Of a DNA stretch of 64,000 nucleotides, positions 47,500 through 59,478 are shown one piece after another (within the stretch, counting starts at the first letter, position 1; every line of letters begins with the position of its first letter). Under the pieces are notes generated by a model that had not been told where the DNA came from, searched no databases, and saw only the letters and a program-made list of their open reading frames with translations. Position numbers and translations under genes: made by a program. The stretch is from Zhengitettix transpicula (Eukaryota; Arthropoda; Insecta; Orthoptera; Tetrigidae). Location: the NCBI GenBank assembly GCA_037074705.1, contig CM073590.1:4772001-4836000 (forward strand), written 5' to 3'.

Positions 47500-47890
47500 G
47501 AGACGGCATATTCAATTCGTAATGCCTGTGTACACCACGTTGTTATTCGGCGAGATTCAAAGCGCGCTTTTCGGTAGTGGAGGGGGATGAGGGAAAACTT
47601 TGGCAGTAAATTCTCTCAAGGCGATTTGTTTACGGCGGTGCAGCAATCCCGCGGGAACTGGGTCCAATTCCCCGTGATGGAACTCGGGCAGGAGGGGAGG
47701 ATGAGGGTGGCTGGGAGAAAGGAAGCTGTGTCTCTATAAACATGTACGCGCTGGCATTGCAGATGCCGCCCCCGTTGTCTGCGGTGTGATGGCGGATTAG
47801 CGGCATCTCTCATTCGCCTAATCACTTTCACCGAGATTTGCGTGAGATTTTGAGAAGACGCCAGGCAAGCGGATCTGTGAGGTAATTGCG
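47500..47890 (+). promoter_or_regulatory. GC-rich candidate promoter and first exon
   Basis: About 390 bases of GC-rich, apparently single-copy sequence in AT-rich surroundings. It contains TATAAA (47735-47740) and, about 140 bases further, a good donor context GTGAG|GTAATT near 47877-47885. No downstream coding exon was recognised, so it could be a non-coding first exon of a gene extending past the window, or another kind of element. Confidence 0.3.
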
Positions 47891-48839
47891 TACCCTTTAT
47901 TAGAAGCAGTACGACTTTGAGGAAAAACTTAATTTACGCAAGGAAAATTGTGCTGAGAGGTGAAAAAAGAATGATTTTCATAATTAAACCGCGTTATTAT
48001 TGCGGTTATTTACAAATTTCTATAGTTGAAAAAAATTACGCTCATTGTATGCTGGCACGTACCAACCTCTTTCTTAGTATTCATCACCAAGCATTCGTCA
48101 TTAAGCATCGAAGGAGTGGCAACTTTAATTCTACTGGAAAACCAAAGTACTTTTACTGTAAATGTAGGTCACATTGATATTAAACATAACGCAAAAAAAA
48201 TCTGGAAGAAGATAAATCTTCCCATTAATTTCAGGAATTGACTGGTAACCAGCGAAATGTATTTGACTAATTAATAAAATGAATATATATATTGATTTAT
48301 GAATTTTTTATACAAACATTTTATACATAAAATATGATAATCAAGTCAAGTTGAAAATCTGTGACTTCCAAAAAACATGTGATGACCATCCAAGTAAAAA
48401 TTTTGAAGATATGACATAAAAATTTCCCATAAGGACAGGAGAGGATATTAACGCACTTCTTAGAAATAAAATTATTTTATAAAACATGACTTCGGACTTC
48501 AAACAAATGCTATTTATTTAAATACGGACTTATTACTTAAGTTAAAAATTCAATTTAACTTTTTAGGTCTAACCATCACGGATTATACATGAATATAAAT
48601 GTTAGTGGAATTACCACAGAAGGAAACAAAGGGATATTATTGTGGTCTATATAGGGCTTGTCACAGTAATAGAAATAAGAAGCCCTAATAATGTATATAA
48701 CTGTATTTATTAATACAAGTGATTTCTCATTAATATAGATAATACTTAAAGTAAGAATAGTTTGAGATTCCCGAAAGGGAATGAAATTATACACAGAGAA
48801 CATGTAGGGAAATTTTATTAATCTAATTCATCCCGAAAT
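47891..48839. other. AT-rich spacer
   Basis: No supported feature. Confidence 0.4.
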
Positions 48840-51380
48840 ATATTTAATTGACGCAAAAAACAGCCGGTCAACTCATCCCAACCCAGCCGATACCCGCGCG
48901 TTGTCCAGATTGTCATAAATATATTCAGCGACATCCATTACCTTCGATTTGACTCGAATCTAGGTTGTTTTCCCGTTATTTTCAAGGAAATCCCCTCCAT
49001 GCCTACAAACAACATAGGTAGAAATATTATCAACGTCAATGGTCCCGGCATTTATTTATTCCACGCTAATATCGATGATTTAACATGTTAGAAATTTTCC
49101 ATCCCATCCACTCCCACCCCTTGGGGCTAAATGGCCAATTTGATGCTATAATTGAACTGGGCGACATCCATAACCTTGGATTTGATTCCAATCTCGGTTG
49201 TATTCGCGTTATTTTATTGCAGCGTTCCTCCACCCAACACCTAAAAGTGCTCTACTGATAAGCCCGAAAAGGATTGAAGTTATAATCTGTGAAAATGTAG
49301 AGAAATCTCATTGATCCGGAAAATATTTAGTTGCAAAGTTGATTAACATGTTTGACAACTTCCACCCCCGACCACGCCCGTCCCTGGGAGGTTAATTACT
49401 AATTTATAGCATAATTAAACTCAGCGTTATCCATAACTTTGCTTTTGACTCCAGTCTCGTTTGTATTCGAGTTATTTTTTTGTAATATTCCTCCACCCCC
49501 ACCCCTAGAGTTCTCCTTTCCCATGCCGTAAAATGTTTGAAATAAACACTATCAATATCTGTAACTCTTTAAAATATTTATCCGACCGAAATATCGACTG
49601 TTTTAGCATGTTTAAATATTTCCACCCCCGCTACTGGGGGTGGTAGACGCGTCTCACAACAGTCGGTAGAAACACTATCAATATCTGTGACCCCTAAAAA
49701 TATTTATCCGACTGAAATATCGACTGTTTTAGCATGTTTAAATATTTCCACCCGCTTCTGGGGGTGGTAGACGCGTCTCACCCCAACAGTCGGTAGAAAC
49801 ACTATCAATATCTGTGACCCCTAAAAATATTTATCCGACTGAAATATCGACTGTTTTAGCATGTTTAAATATTTCCACCCCCGCTACTGGGGGTGGTAGA
49901 CGCGTCTCACAACAGTCGGTAGAAACACTATCAATATCTGTGACCCCTAAAAATATTTATCCGACTGAAATATCGACTGTTTTAGCATGTTTAAATATTT
50001 CCACCCGCTTCTGGAAGTGGTAGACGCGTCTCACCGCGACAGTGTTTGTTTCCTGGTCGCAAAGAACACGTGTACAAAATTTGGTGAAATTTTCTCCAGC
50101 GGTGTAGATTTGTATAACGAACATACAAATATACAAACATACAAATATACAAACATACATACATACATACACTCATTTTTATTTATAAGAAGAATAAGTC
50201 TAAGAATTATTTATATTAAGCCCTTTCGTTCTGGTAGAAAAGGGATTATTAATGGATTGATTTATATGGTTTAGGATTTTGAGAATAATTGTTCTAATAA
50301 TGTAGATTACGTGGATAATATTTTCATTGAAGTTGTAGTAAACTAAATTATAAACTATGTTAGCATGTAGAGTTTTTATTACATGTATTTGTCCGTGATT
50401 ATTTGTTGCTTTATTTCTTCTCAATAATACAACTTCAATTACGGAATAAATATAAAATTATGTTTATAACAATTTATAATATAAAAACTTTTTAAAAGAG
50501 TATAAAAAGCAATGGTTCTGAAACACTTTTATTTTTGATTAAACGTCGTTATTAATGGAAACAACATCGGTTAAAATAGTATGAACAACACCACCCCTAA
50601 ATCTGCTACTTTCCCGTGGTGGAAAGGGTTGAATTTTTACTCATATCACATCGGTAGAAACACCATCAATCTAGTTTACCCATAAACACATAACATTTTG
50701 GCAGTTTTAGAATAATAGACAATTCTCACCCCCAGCCCTAAGCAAGCTCACCACTAATGTCTAAAGGGATTTATATTTTCAACAACATCCGTTGAAATAG
50801 TATTCACGTAATTCTCCTCCAAGAACGCGCAAGAACTGACTATTTATCTTCCCTTCCAACCCCCACCCTTTCGGGTTAAATGGGCAATTAAAAATATTTA
50901 TCCGAAGTAAACTCACAGACATCTATAACCTTCGATTTGACTCCAAACTCTGTTGTATTCGCGTTATTTTACTGTAAAGCAACTCCACCCCAAACCCTAA
51001 GGGTGCCCTTTTCCCAGGGCGTAGGAGATGAATATTATATTCAGATAACATCGATAGAAACACAATCAATATTTTTGACCCCGAAAATATTTATCCAAAT
51101 CTAATACCTGCTGTTTTAGCATGTTTAAGTATTTGACCCCCGTCCACCCCCGCTTCTGGGGGTGGTAGGCGCGTCTCACCCCGACAGTATTGTTTTCCTG
51201 GTCGCAAAGAACCCGTGTACGAAATTTGGTGAAATTTGCTCCAGCGGTGTAGATTTGTATTCTCCACCCCAAACCCTAAGGGTGCCCTTTTCCCAGGGTG
51301 AAGGGGATGAAAATTATATTTAGAAAACATCGGTAGAAACACCTTATTTATAAGATTATCTGTCACTTCAACGGCTGACA
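48840..51380 (-). repeat. Patchwork of a dispersed repeat family (R8) with satellite
   Basis: Repeated modules: 'CCTTCGATTTGACTC', 'TTGTATTCGCGTTATTTTA', 'CCACCCCAAACCCTAAGGGTGCCC' (in shorter blocks) and the terminal module 'CCTGGTCGCAAAGAACACGTG...CTCCAGCGGTGTAGATTTG' at 50055-50113 and 51199-51257. The first terminal module runs into an ACATACAAAT/ACATACAT simple repeat, a tail style seen in non-LTR elements. Strand is nominal. Confidence 0.55.
49545..50035. repeat. 126 bp tandem repeat, about four copies
   Basis: The TCCGAC mark recurs at 49581, 49707, 49834 and 49960, giving 126-127 base spacing. Each unit has TATCAATATCTGTGACCCC, AAATATCGACTG, TTTAGCATGTTTAAATATTT and GGGGGTGGTAGACGCGTCTC. 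Alternate units differ (CCCCCGCTACTGG versus CCCGCTTCTGG), so units 1 and 3 and units 2 and 4 are most alike: a higher-order two-unit repeat. Confidence 0.85.
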
Positions 51381-51578
51381 AGGAGCCCTTCTAGGGCGGT
51401 GGGAGGGGGTGGGGGGTGGTTAGAAAAGTGAAGTGGTAGAATAAAAGGTAATATTCCGAGATCAATTTTGAATTCTTCGTTTTTACTTGATTTAATATTG
51501 GCATAATACACCATGGTAGGTTATGGACGTAGGTGAGAAATGGTTCCAAAAATGGATACGAGTGCCAATCCATAGTCT

Positions 51579-52890
51579 TACCACTGTGAACAAAAAGTAA
51601 GGTGAATATATTTATAAAATATAAATTCTTTATTTATTGTTCCAAATCAATTTCATCCCCTTCAAAGTAATCCCCGTCCGATAAAACGCACTTTTTCCAA
51701 CGCTTTTTCCAGTCCTCGAAACAGTCGAAATAGTCTTTTTCCGGTATAGCCTTCAAGACCTTCTTCGATTCTGTTTTTAATTCCTCAATCGTGTCAAAAC
51801 GGCGTCCCCGCATTGGTCTTTTGAGTTGCTGAATAGCCAGAAGTCGCACGGAGCCAAATCAGGCGAATTCGGTGGTTGCGGAACGATATGAGTCGAGTTT
51901 TTGGCAAAATAGTCGCGAAGAACCAATGCAGTATGACATGGTGCATTATTGTGATGAAGGAACCAATGTTCGCCCATAATTCCGGCCGTTTCCGACAAAT
52001 AGCTTCACGAAAACGACGCATAACGCACAAATAATATTTTTTGTTGACAATTTGGCCCGACGAAAGGAATTCATAGTGCACCACACCACGATAATCAAAG
52101 AAAACTGTCAACATGACCTTGATTTTCGAACGACTTTGCCGTGGTCTTTTCCGTCTTTCCTAACTTTTTGCACGATATTCGCTGGATTGGTCGGTGGTTT
52201 CAGGGTCGAATGTGTAAATCCAAGTATCGTCTCCAGTAATGATGCATTTCAAGTGGTCCTGATAGTCAGACAGCAAAGTTTCACACACATCAACGCGACG
52301 ATTTTTTTTCTTCAAAAAATTGAGCGATTTTGGCACCAATCGAGACTTGACGCGTTTGAGACACAAAATATTCTTCAAAATGGTTTGGGCTGAGCCAAAT
52401 GATATTCCAACACTATCAGAGAGATTTCTAATTGTCCATCGACGATTTTCAAGCACCAAATAGTTGATTTTTTGGACGTGGCCCTCGTCAGTAGACGTTG
52501 ATGGTCGTCCAGAGCGCGGTTCGTCTTGAACGCATTCTCGGTCCTCTTTGAACTTTTTGTACCACTTATAAACGTTTTTGTGCGCCATAGTTTGATCACC
52601 AAAGACCTTCCGAAACATTTTTAACGTGTCCGCACAATAATATTCATTCCGCAAACAAAATTTGATACAAGTTCTTTGCTAAAAAAAGTCACCATTGCAA
52701 AAATCGAAAAATTCACTTTTGGTTGTTTACAAAACACGTGTAACTCGGAGATAATTAAACCTTTTAACAAACAGACGCTTCTGAAATATTATAGACAGTC
52801 CTACCAACCTAAGGAAAGAAAATTACCTGCCTTCCTAATACCCGGGAGTTTTAAATGACAATTTCACCTTACTTTTTGATCACAGTGGTA
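51579..52890 (-). mobile_element. Full-length mariner transposon
   Basis: 1308-base element (51581-52888) inside a TA target duplication (51579-51580, 52889-52890). Terminal inverted repeats of about 26 bases begin CCACTGTGAWCAAAAAGTAA and differ at one position. The transposase frame runs on the minus strand between them. Length, ends and target site are those of Tc1/mariner elements. Confidence 0.93.
51634..52654 (-). pseudogene. Mariner transposase pseudogene (frameshifted)
   Basis: N-terminal HTH/linker region (from 52654) includes MFRKVFGDQTMAHKNVYKWY and GRPSTSTDE; the first catalytic block is ITGDDTW. Then the reading frame shifts at least twice: LTVFFDYRGVVHYEF, HHNNAPCHTALVLRDYFAKN and SPDLAPCDFWLF, and finally GRRFDTIEELKTESK to KKRWKKCVLSDGDYFEGDEI, stop at 51634. 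Spacing between the second and third catalytic positions is 34 residues, the mariner D34D signature, but the second Asp is Asn here. Frameshifts plus that change make it non-functional. Confidence 0.9.
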
Positions 52891-53459
52891 GGTTTCTTTC
52901 AATTTAAAGATCACGTCCCCGTTGTGAAGTCACGTGTTCAGCCCTCGTCGGAATGCGATTATAAAATACTTGAAATGATTAAGAGATTTGTTATGAATTA
53001 ATTCATTTTCTTCTTTAATACAATCTAGTGACCAATAAATTCCCAAGAAACGTGGGAAAATCGGATGAAACTCAGGGTCATCAGATGTACTATAAAATCT
53101 GGATTTCCTTTTAAATTATACAATGAATATTCACGCAATATTCCATATAAAATGTTACAGATATGCAAATTTTAAACGATTGTACAAGACGAAATTGGAA
53201 AAGAGACGTAGTTAAATATATATTTTAATTATAAGCTGCATTTCGTGGATTCCCGTAACTTTAATACTTTGTCGATCAGTCTGAGGTTTCGAAGTCCTTG
53301 GTTTACTCTATATTTGTGGTATCGTAATCATATGTGCCCGAACATACTTTTCTTTGTGAGATGTTAACACTGTACGATGTTTGATGATCGCTGGCAAAAA
53401 CTCTGTGTTCATCGTCGGGAATCACTGAATGCAAGTATTAAACCGCCCACGTTCAGAAA
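52891..53459. other. AT-rich spacer
   Basis: Nothing recognised. Confidence 0.4.
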
Positions 53460-53720
53460 CTCTTCCATAAATTCCACGACCTTACTACACTCTTTCCTGG
53501 TTGCTGGAGCGGTTCAGCTACCATAGGCCCGAGGTCGACGCCTTTTCTTCCCAGACTCAGTATGACTTGTCGTGGGGTGGGGTTCGATTCCCAGCGAGGG
53601 CATGTGTACGTGAGAGATACACTCGTGAAATCAGTCCCCCGACAAGATAAATTGAGTTCCCATAATGAGTCGCTAATAACCTGAGCTGTTAATGCGACTG
53701 TAATTAAATCAAAAGGTACT
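53460..53720 (+). mobile_element. tRNA-type SINE, family S2
   Basis: B box GGTTCGATTCC (53581-53591) and the 3' body GTCGCTAATAACCTGAGCTG, shared with 38869-39048. A-box-like sequence about 70 bases upstream is poor. Ends approximate. Confidence 0.55.
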
Positions 53721-55975
53721 TTTCCTCCTAGATGGAACAATTTCGTCAAGTTTCCCCCGATTATGTGCCTTAACATTTCACAAAGTTCGCGGTGGAATTT
53801 TTAAATCTTATATATTTTCCGAACTGTGTTGTAAAATATTCTATTTCTTTAAATTTATGATTTCTTTCTTTAAGAATAGTTTTATTTTTCTCGTTCTTTA
53901 TCAGAAGAGATAATCCCAATCCCCTTTTCGTATTCTCACGTGTTTATAAAATTTCCCCTCCCCATTTTCTTCTTTTAACATAACAATAAAACTACCAGGA
54001 AACATTTGATTCGCTTCTTATATATTCTTAGTATTATTATCTTGACCAAATGCAGTTAGGACCAATATTAAACTATTTATTTTTTAAAAAATTGGTATAT
54101 AATAACTATGTTTCTGTACATATTTGTACCATCTTCAGTTTACATATAATAAAAAATTTATCACAAAAATTTAGAGTTCAAAATAATACAATTTTTAAAC
54201 AATAATCATTTTCAATGTAACATTAGACAACTGAGTAAATACCTCTTTTCTCTTCTTTCTTGTTTAAACTTGGTCATCTCTGGAAATTTTGTATGAGATA
54301 ATGACTGTAATCCAGGTTTCCTCCAATATTCGAGTAGCTTCCCAACTTATCTCAAACACGACAGTCGAACGATCGCTCATTACAACTGCAACCTTTCAAC
54401 TTATTAATGGCCCGACAGGTTTACAACATGAAAATGTCGAAAAAAGAATATTTACTAGTTATCATTCATTTTCAAAATTCCCGTAGCCAAAACAAATAAT
54501 TTTATTAAAGCTTGACATACTTTACTAGGTGGTTGCCAGTTCTCCGTACTAGAATAAAAAAATTTTTATGGTCCTTAGCTTTTTGCACAGTCTTTGGAAC
54601 CATATTGGTAGAATAGAGCTTCCAGTTCATATTTTTTTACTAATTTTTTCTAACTCTTTCAATAGTGTTTTAATATTTTAAGTTACACCTCGAGTCTTCC
54701 CATATGTTCTTCTAGTCTGTTACTTACAAAAAATATTTTGTATACCTTCAAACATATACATCCTAAACAGATATGTAAATTGTATAATTTTATAGGCAAA
54801 AACCCGTTCATCCATTTCTCAGTTTGTCAACGTTCTCAATTTAGTAGGATATTCCTTAAAAAAAATTATTTATCTAAGTAACAAATATATATTTACTATT
54901 AATGATATTAAACTATTTTCGTTATGATCATTATCTTGCGTCTGAAGTAGCCTATTATTAGTAATATTTGGGTCGTTTTGATGTATAGTAGAAGAAAATA
55001 TAAATCTTTAAAATATTCTTTTAATGACTCAATAGTTTAAACTTATTAAGAATGAATAAACTTGATCATCCCAGTTTATAATTAGTCAACGAAAGTAAAA
55101 ACATTTTGCTGAAATTGGTAATTTGGTATACGAAGGTTTCATACTCATTTATAATTTGAATAAACACTAAACGGACCGATAAAGTCACATGCTTCAAAAT
55201 ATAAGTTATTTACCATCATTGGTATAATATCATTAAGATACGAATGACAATAGAATTATACACATCTGTTATATGGTAACTAGTAAGTATAAAACACTCT
55301 CTTCGAAACATTAATTTTATTTAGTGGTCGAAGACTGTACCAAAGAAAGTTCTGGATTAAGTGCAAAAAATAATTTTTCGGCCAAAAATTTGTATCTCTT
55401 CTTTCAATAGCAGCTCTTCCTCGGATTAGAAATGAGTTTGAGATTATTCACTTATCGGAAATATAATACAGATGTTGTATTAATTCGTTCTATTTTCTCC
55501 AGAATCATATATCAAGACGTGTGAAGTTACGCGTTACCGTTATTTGAAATTGCTTTTTAATGTTGTATTTTTTTTATAATTACCTCAGAGAAATTTATTG
55601 TCCTCATTTATACTGAGGAATGTGTATTTAAATTTAAGGTTTAAATATTTTTTTATATGATTTGACGTATGAAGACGATATTTGGCGTTTGCCGAAAAAT
55701 GTGTCTCACAACTAAATTAAATTATATTTTTAAGAAAGAAACAGAATTTAAATGTTTATAACCTGGGACCATGAATTAATTATAGCAAATTTTTAAGATA
55801 TATTCCGAAGCACAATTTAGATGGATTACTAAAAATATTGAGCAACCTACCATTTTAAAAGGGTGGAAGGTATTCCAAATGATCTAATTCACTAGAGATA
55901 GACAAACTATTCAAATGGCAGTTACATCAATAAAAAAATAAAAATAAATAATATATCAGAAATAAGTTTCAGACA
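53721..55975. other. Intergenic, no supported gene
   Basis: 2.2 kb of AT-rich sequence. Scattered short frames, none convincing. Confidence 0.5.
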
Positions 55976-57645
55976 GACGCAGGCCAGCGAGGGCTATTCT
56001 CTCGCAGGCAATACCTGCGAGGGATGTTCTCTCGCAGGCAGAACCTTTTAGGAGAGATTCGAAGGGGCTACCTTTGGGAATCCCTTTTCCTCTCCGTTTT
56101 TGAACTAAGGTTCCCACAAGCCGAGGCACCTCGACCTGTTTTGAGAGGTGTATGTTCCGGGGTCGCAGACCTTGGGCATACGGTAAGAGTTGTTCGCTAT
56201 TCCCATTGGAATAGTCGGCCAGCTGCCTCCTAAACTGGTCGAGGCACGGAGAAGGGAATGCTGCGTCCCCACAGCAAACTCCTCTCCCGCTATCGGAAGG
56301 GCGTGGGACAAGTACCCAATGCCCGACCTACCTGATGCAGGTTTTTCTAGGGTTTTCCATGCATTTCTTTAGGCGAATGCCGGGTAGGATCCTTAAACTA
56401 TAGCCCGGGGGCCCTAGTTAACCCTTGACTACCTTCCTCTACCCTTCCACATCCCCCTTTGAAATCCCTTCCTATGCTATTAAAGGGGAGTTGCACGACG
56501 TGGATTACTCTCATGTAGCCTGTTGCCCTGAAAGTAAAATTAAAAAAACCACCTAAGTACCAATGGATGTGGGGGGGGGGGGGACCGAGACAGTACCTGC
56601 GAGGGATATTCTCTCGCAGACAGAACCTTATAGAAGGGACACGAAGAGGCTACCTTTGGGGATGCCATTTCCTCTCCGTTTTTGACTAAGGTTCCCACAA
56701 GCCGAGGCACCTCGGCCTGTTTTGAGAGGGTCACAGACCTTGGGCATACGGTAAGAGTTGTTCTATGTTCCCATTGGAACAGTCGGCCAGCTGCTTCCTA
56801 AACTGGTCGAGGTACGGAAATGAGAATGCTACGTCCCCACAGCAAAGTCTTCTCCCGCTATCTGAAGGGCATACGACAAGTACCCAATGCCCGACCTACC
56901 TGATGCAGGTTTTTCTAGGGTTTTTCACTGCATTACTTTTAGGCGAATGCCGAGTATGATCCTTAAACTATAGCCCAGCGGCACTAGGTAACCCTTGGCT
57001 ACCTTCCTCTAACCTTCCGCATCCCCCCTTTCAGATCCCTTCCTATGCTATTAAAGGGGAGTTTTCACCATGTGGATTGCCCTCATGTAGCCTGTTACCC
57101 TATAAAAAATCACATAAGTACCAAGCTGCTGAGGACCTGCGAGGGCTATTCTCTCGCAGGTAGTACCTGCGAAGGATGTTCTCTCGCAGGCAGAACGTTG
57201 TAGGAGGGACACGAAGGGGCTACCTTTGGGGATGCCATTTCCTCTCCGTTTTTGACTAAGATTCCCACAAGCCGAGGCACCTCGGCCTGTTTTGAGAGGA
57301 CCACAGACTTTGAGCATACGGTAAGAGATTTTCGCTGTTCCCATTGGAACATTCGGCCAGATGCGTCCTAAACTGGTCGAGGTACGGAGAAGGGAATGCT
57401 GCTTCTCCACAGCAAACTTTTCTCCCGCTATCGGAAGGGCGTGGGACAAGTACCCAATGCCCTACCTACCTGATGCAGGTTTTTGTAGGGTTTTCCTTGC
57501 ATTCCCTTTAGGCGAATGCCGGGTAGGATCTTCCTCTACCCTTCCGCATCCCTTATTTCAAATCCATTCCTATGCTAATAAACGGGAGTTGCCACCATGC
57601 GGATTACCTATATGTTGCCTGTTACCCTAAAAAATTCACCTAAGT
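55976..57645 (+). repeat. Three tandem copies of dispersed repeat R1
   Basis: Units about 55981-56560, 56583-57125 and 57134-57640. Each begins with one or two hairpins of the form CCTGCGAGgg...tCTCGCAGG, then ACCTTTGGGGATGCC, AGCCGAGGCACCTCGGCCTG, TTGGGCATACGGTAAGAG, CCAGCTGCCTCCTAAACTGG, GGAAGGGCGTGGGACAAGTA, CCTGATGCAGG, AGGCGAATGCCGGGTAGGAT and a TTAAAGGGGAGTT...CCTAAGTACCAA end. Unit 3 has an internal deletion near 57530. A 13-base G run (56571-56583) lies between units 1 and 2. Other copies lie at 4.4, 33.0, 43.4 and 46.7 kb. Confidence 0.88.
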
Positions 57646-57849
57646 AACAAATTATTTTTTTGAATTTAATTTGTCATTTTTTATTTTCTCCTATAAAATG
57701 GAGGTATTTAGAATTTAAATATAGCATTTTTATATTAATCTATATTGAAATGTAATCGCATTTCTACACGTTATTCATCGATATGTATGGCTTTTCGTTT
57801 AGTACTACTAATTCGCTTTGCAATTCCCACTGCTTTGAATATTTCTTTT

Positions 57850-58400
57850 TATACGTTTCATCCATCCGCGAATAATTGATAATTGTAATTGGTCATTAAA
57901 ATATATCAGGAACATTAAATGGTGAATTATGGATCCTTGAGGCATCCATGTCGCAACTTTTTATTCTACGGATAGTTGTCAGGGAATCTTTACACGTTCA
58001 CATCTGTCATCCTGAAATGACCTGACCTTGAGCGCGACACTCCTGTCAATAACAGTGTTATTAAGTTTTTTAAATTGTTATAGGGCAGTCCAACAAATAA
58101 TTGATTGGAAACATAATTAAAGCATCTCTTATATCAACATTGTCTTTTTCGTCGGTTAACAACTTGACCTGACATCAGAAAGCCTCGCCTAAGACCATGT
58201 TGACCAGCAAAGCACAACTCTTTTCCTTCCAATTCTCTGCCAATATAGTCGGATATTATGGTAATCAAAATTTTACAGGTAACCGAGGAATTCTTAAGGT
58301 AAAATTTCTCACCGTCTTTGAAAATTGGAACAAAAGCGGATTTACATTCATTCTAAACTGGCAGCGTAGAATGTTATTAACAGAAATGCTATACAGTTTC
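57850..58400 (-). pseudogene. LINE reverse transcriptase pseudogene
   Basis: On the minus strand near 57975-57890 the sequence reads VATWMPQGSIIHHLMFLIYF followed by NDQL, a decayed copy of the VPQGSILGPLLFLIYINDL block. Upstream, from about 58345, it reads LLFQFSKTVRNFT and, near 58200, an ENWKEKSCALL-NQHG-like stretch, the usual order of non-LTR polymerase segments. Stops and frame changes throughout; no YADD segment was located. Confidence 0.55.
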
Positions 58401-59478
58401 AATTTATACAGAATATTTTATTCCACATTAACCTTAATAATATCTCAATGAATATCAACTACTCTGCGAGATTTTAGAAATTGCAACATTCTTATACACC
58501 TTATGGTGTCTGTAACTTCATATTTTCTTCCACTGTTACTGAATACGATTATAAAATAAATATTTCGCATTTCCTTTTCATCTTTTATCGTGATTTAAAG
58601 AAATGCCTTTAACATTTCAGGGTAAAACTATTTCATTCTTACTGTTTCGCCGTCTTAAGTGACTGTAGAATAAATATGGCTAATTGATATTTACTATGTC
58701 GTGATTAGCCATATTGTGTAACATATTTTTTAAGCCCCAGACATCTGTCACTACATATACTACATTTATAATTGCTCTTCTTTATATTACTTGCCCTTAT
58801 TTTTCCCCGGGCCTCCTTCCGTTAGAATAAATATAGTAAATGCGTTATGGTTTTTAAGTTCTATTTTGTTTTTATTTACTCTTTTCGAACCATTTTTTAG
58901 AGCATTATATTTTTTGTATAATATTTTGGGACTGAATTATTTTTTATAATTAGTTGTGGAGCGATTTGTCACCTGAATAATTGATTACCTGTTAACTGTG
59001 TTACATTACACCTAAAATACACAATAGTGATTCTAAATTCCCGGAAGCTGTAATAAATCAGGAAATAGAATAACGATGCGAAAACTTTAACACCAAAAAT
59101 TTGATAATTAAAGCAAATATTTTAAAACGGTAGTACATTTACATGTATGAGAATTAACAGAAATAATGACGTACAATATTATGTTAGATATCAAAGAGAA
59201 CATTAATAGATTTATTTATTTTTAATAGGACCTTGCAAAAAAAATTATAAAATCATTTTCTATTGTTTGTTACTTTTCGACGTGACTATATTTGGTCGGA
59301 TCGTTAGAAAATTCAGAGATGTGGTGAGATAGAAGAATATGGTTCTCAAAGCATATTAAAAGGCATAGTACCATGAAACTAGTAATTTCAACTATCTGCA
59401 GCGTTTTTCACGTAGCGTTGCACTGAACACATTAGACAAGATAAAAACTCGTGTTTAAAGGTGGTCTAGTACAAAATA
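58401..59478. other. AT-rich spacer
   Basis: No supported feature. Confidence 0.4.

Noticed and set aside
49545..50035. CRISPR-like spacing of repeats
   Set aside because: Units of 126 bases are contiguous with no unique spacers, and the sequence is eukaryotic: a satellite.
38739..53591. tRNA genes suggested by GGTTCGAATCC-type B boxes
   Set aside because: No acceptor stem or full cloverleaf forms; A-rich tails or target duplications mark them as SINEs.
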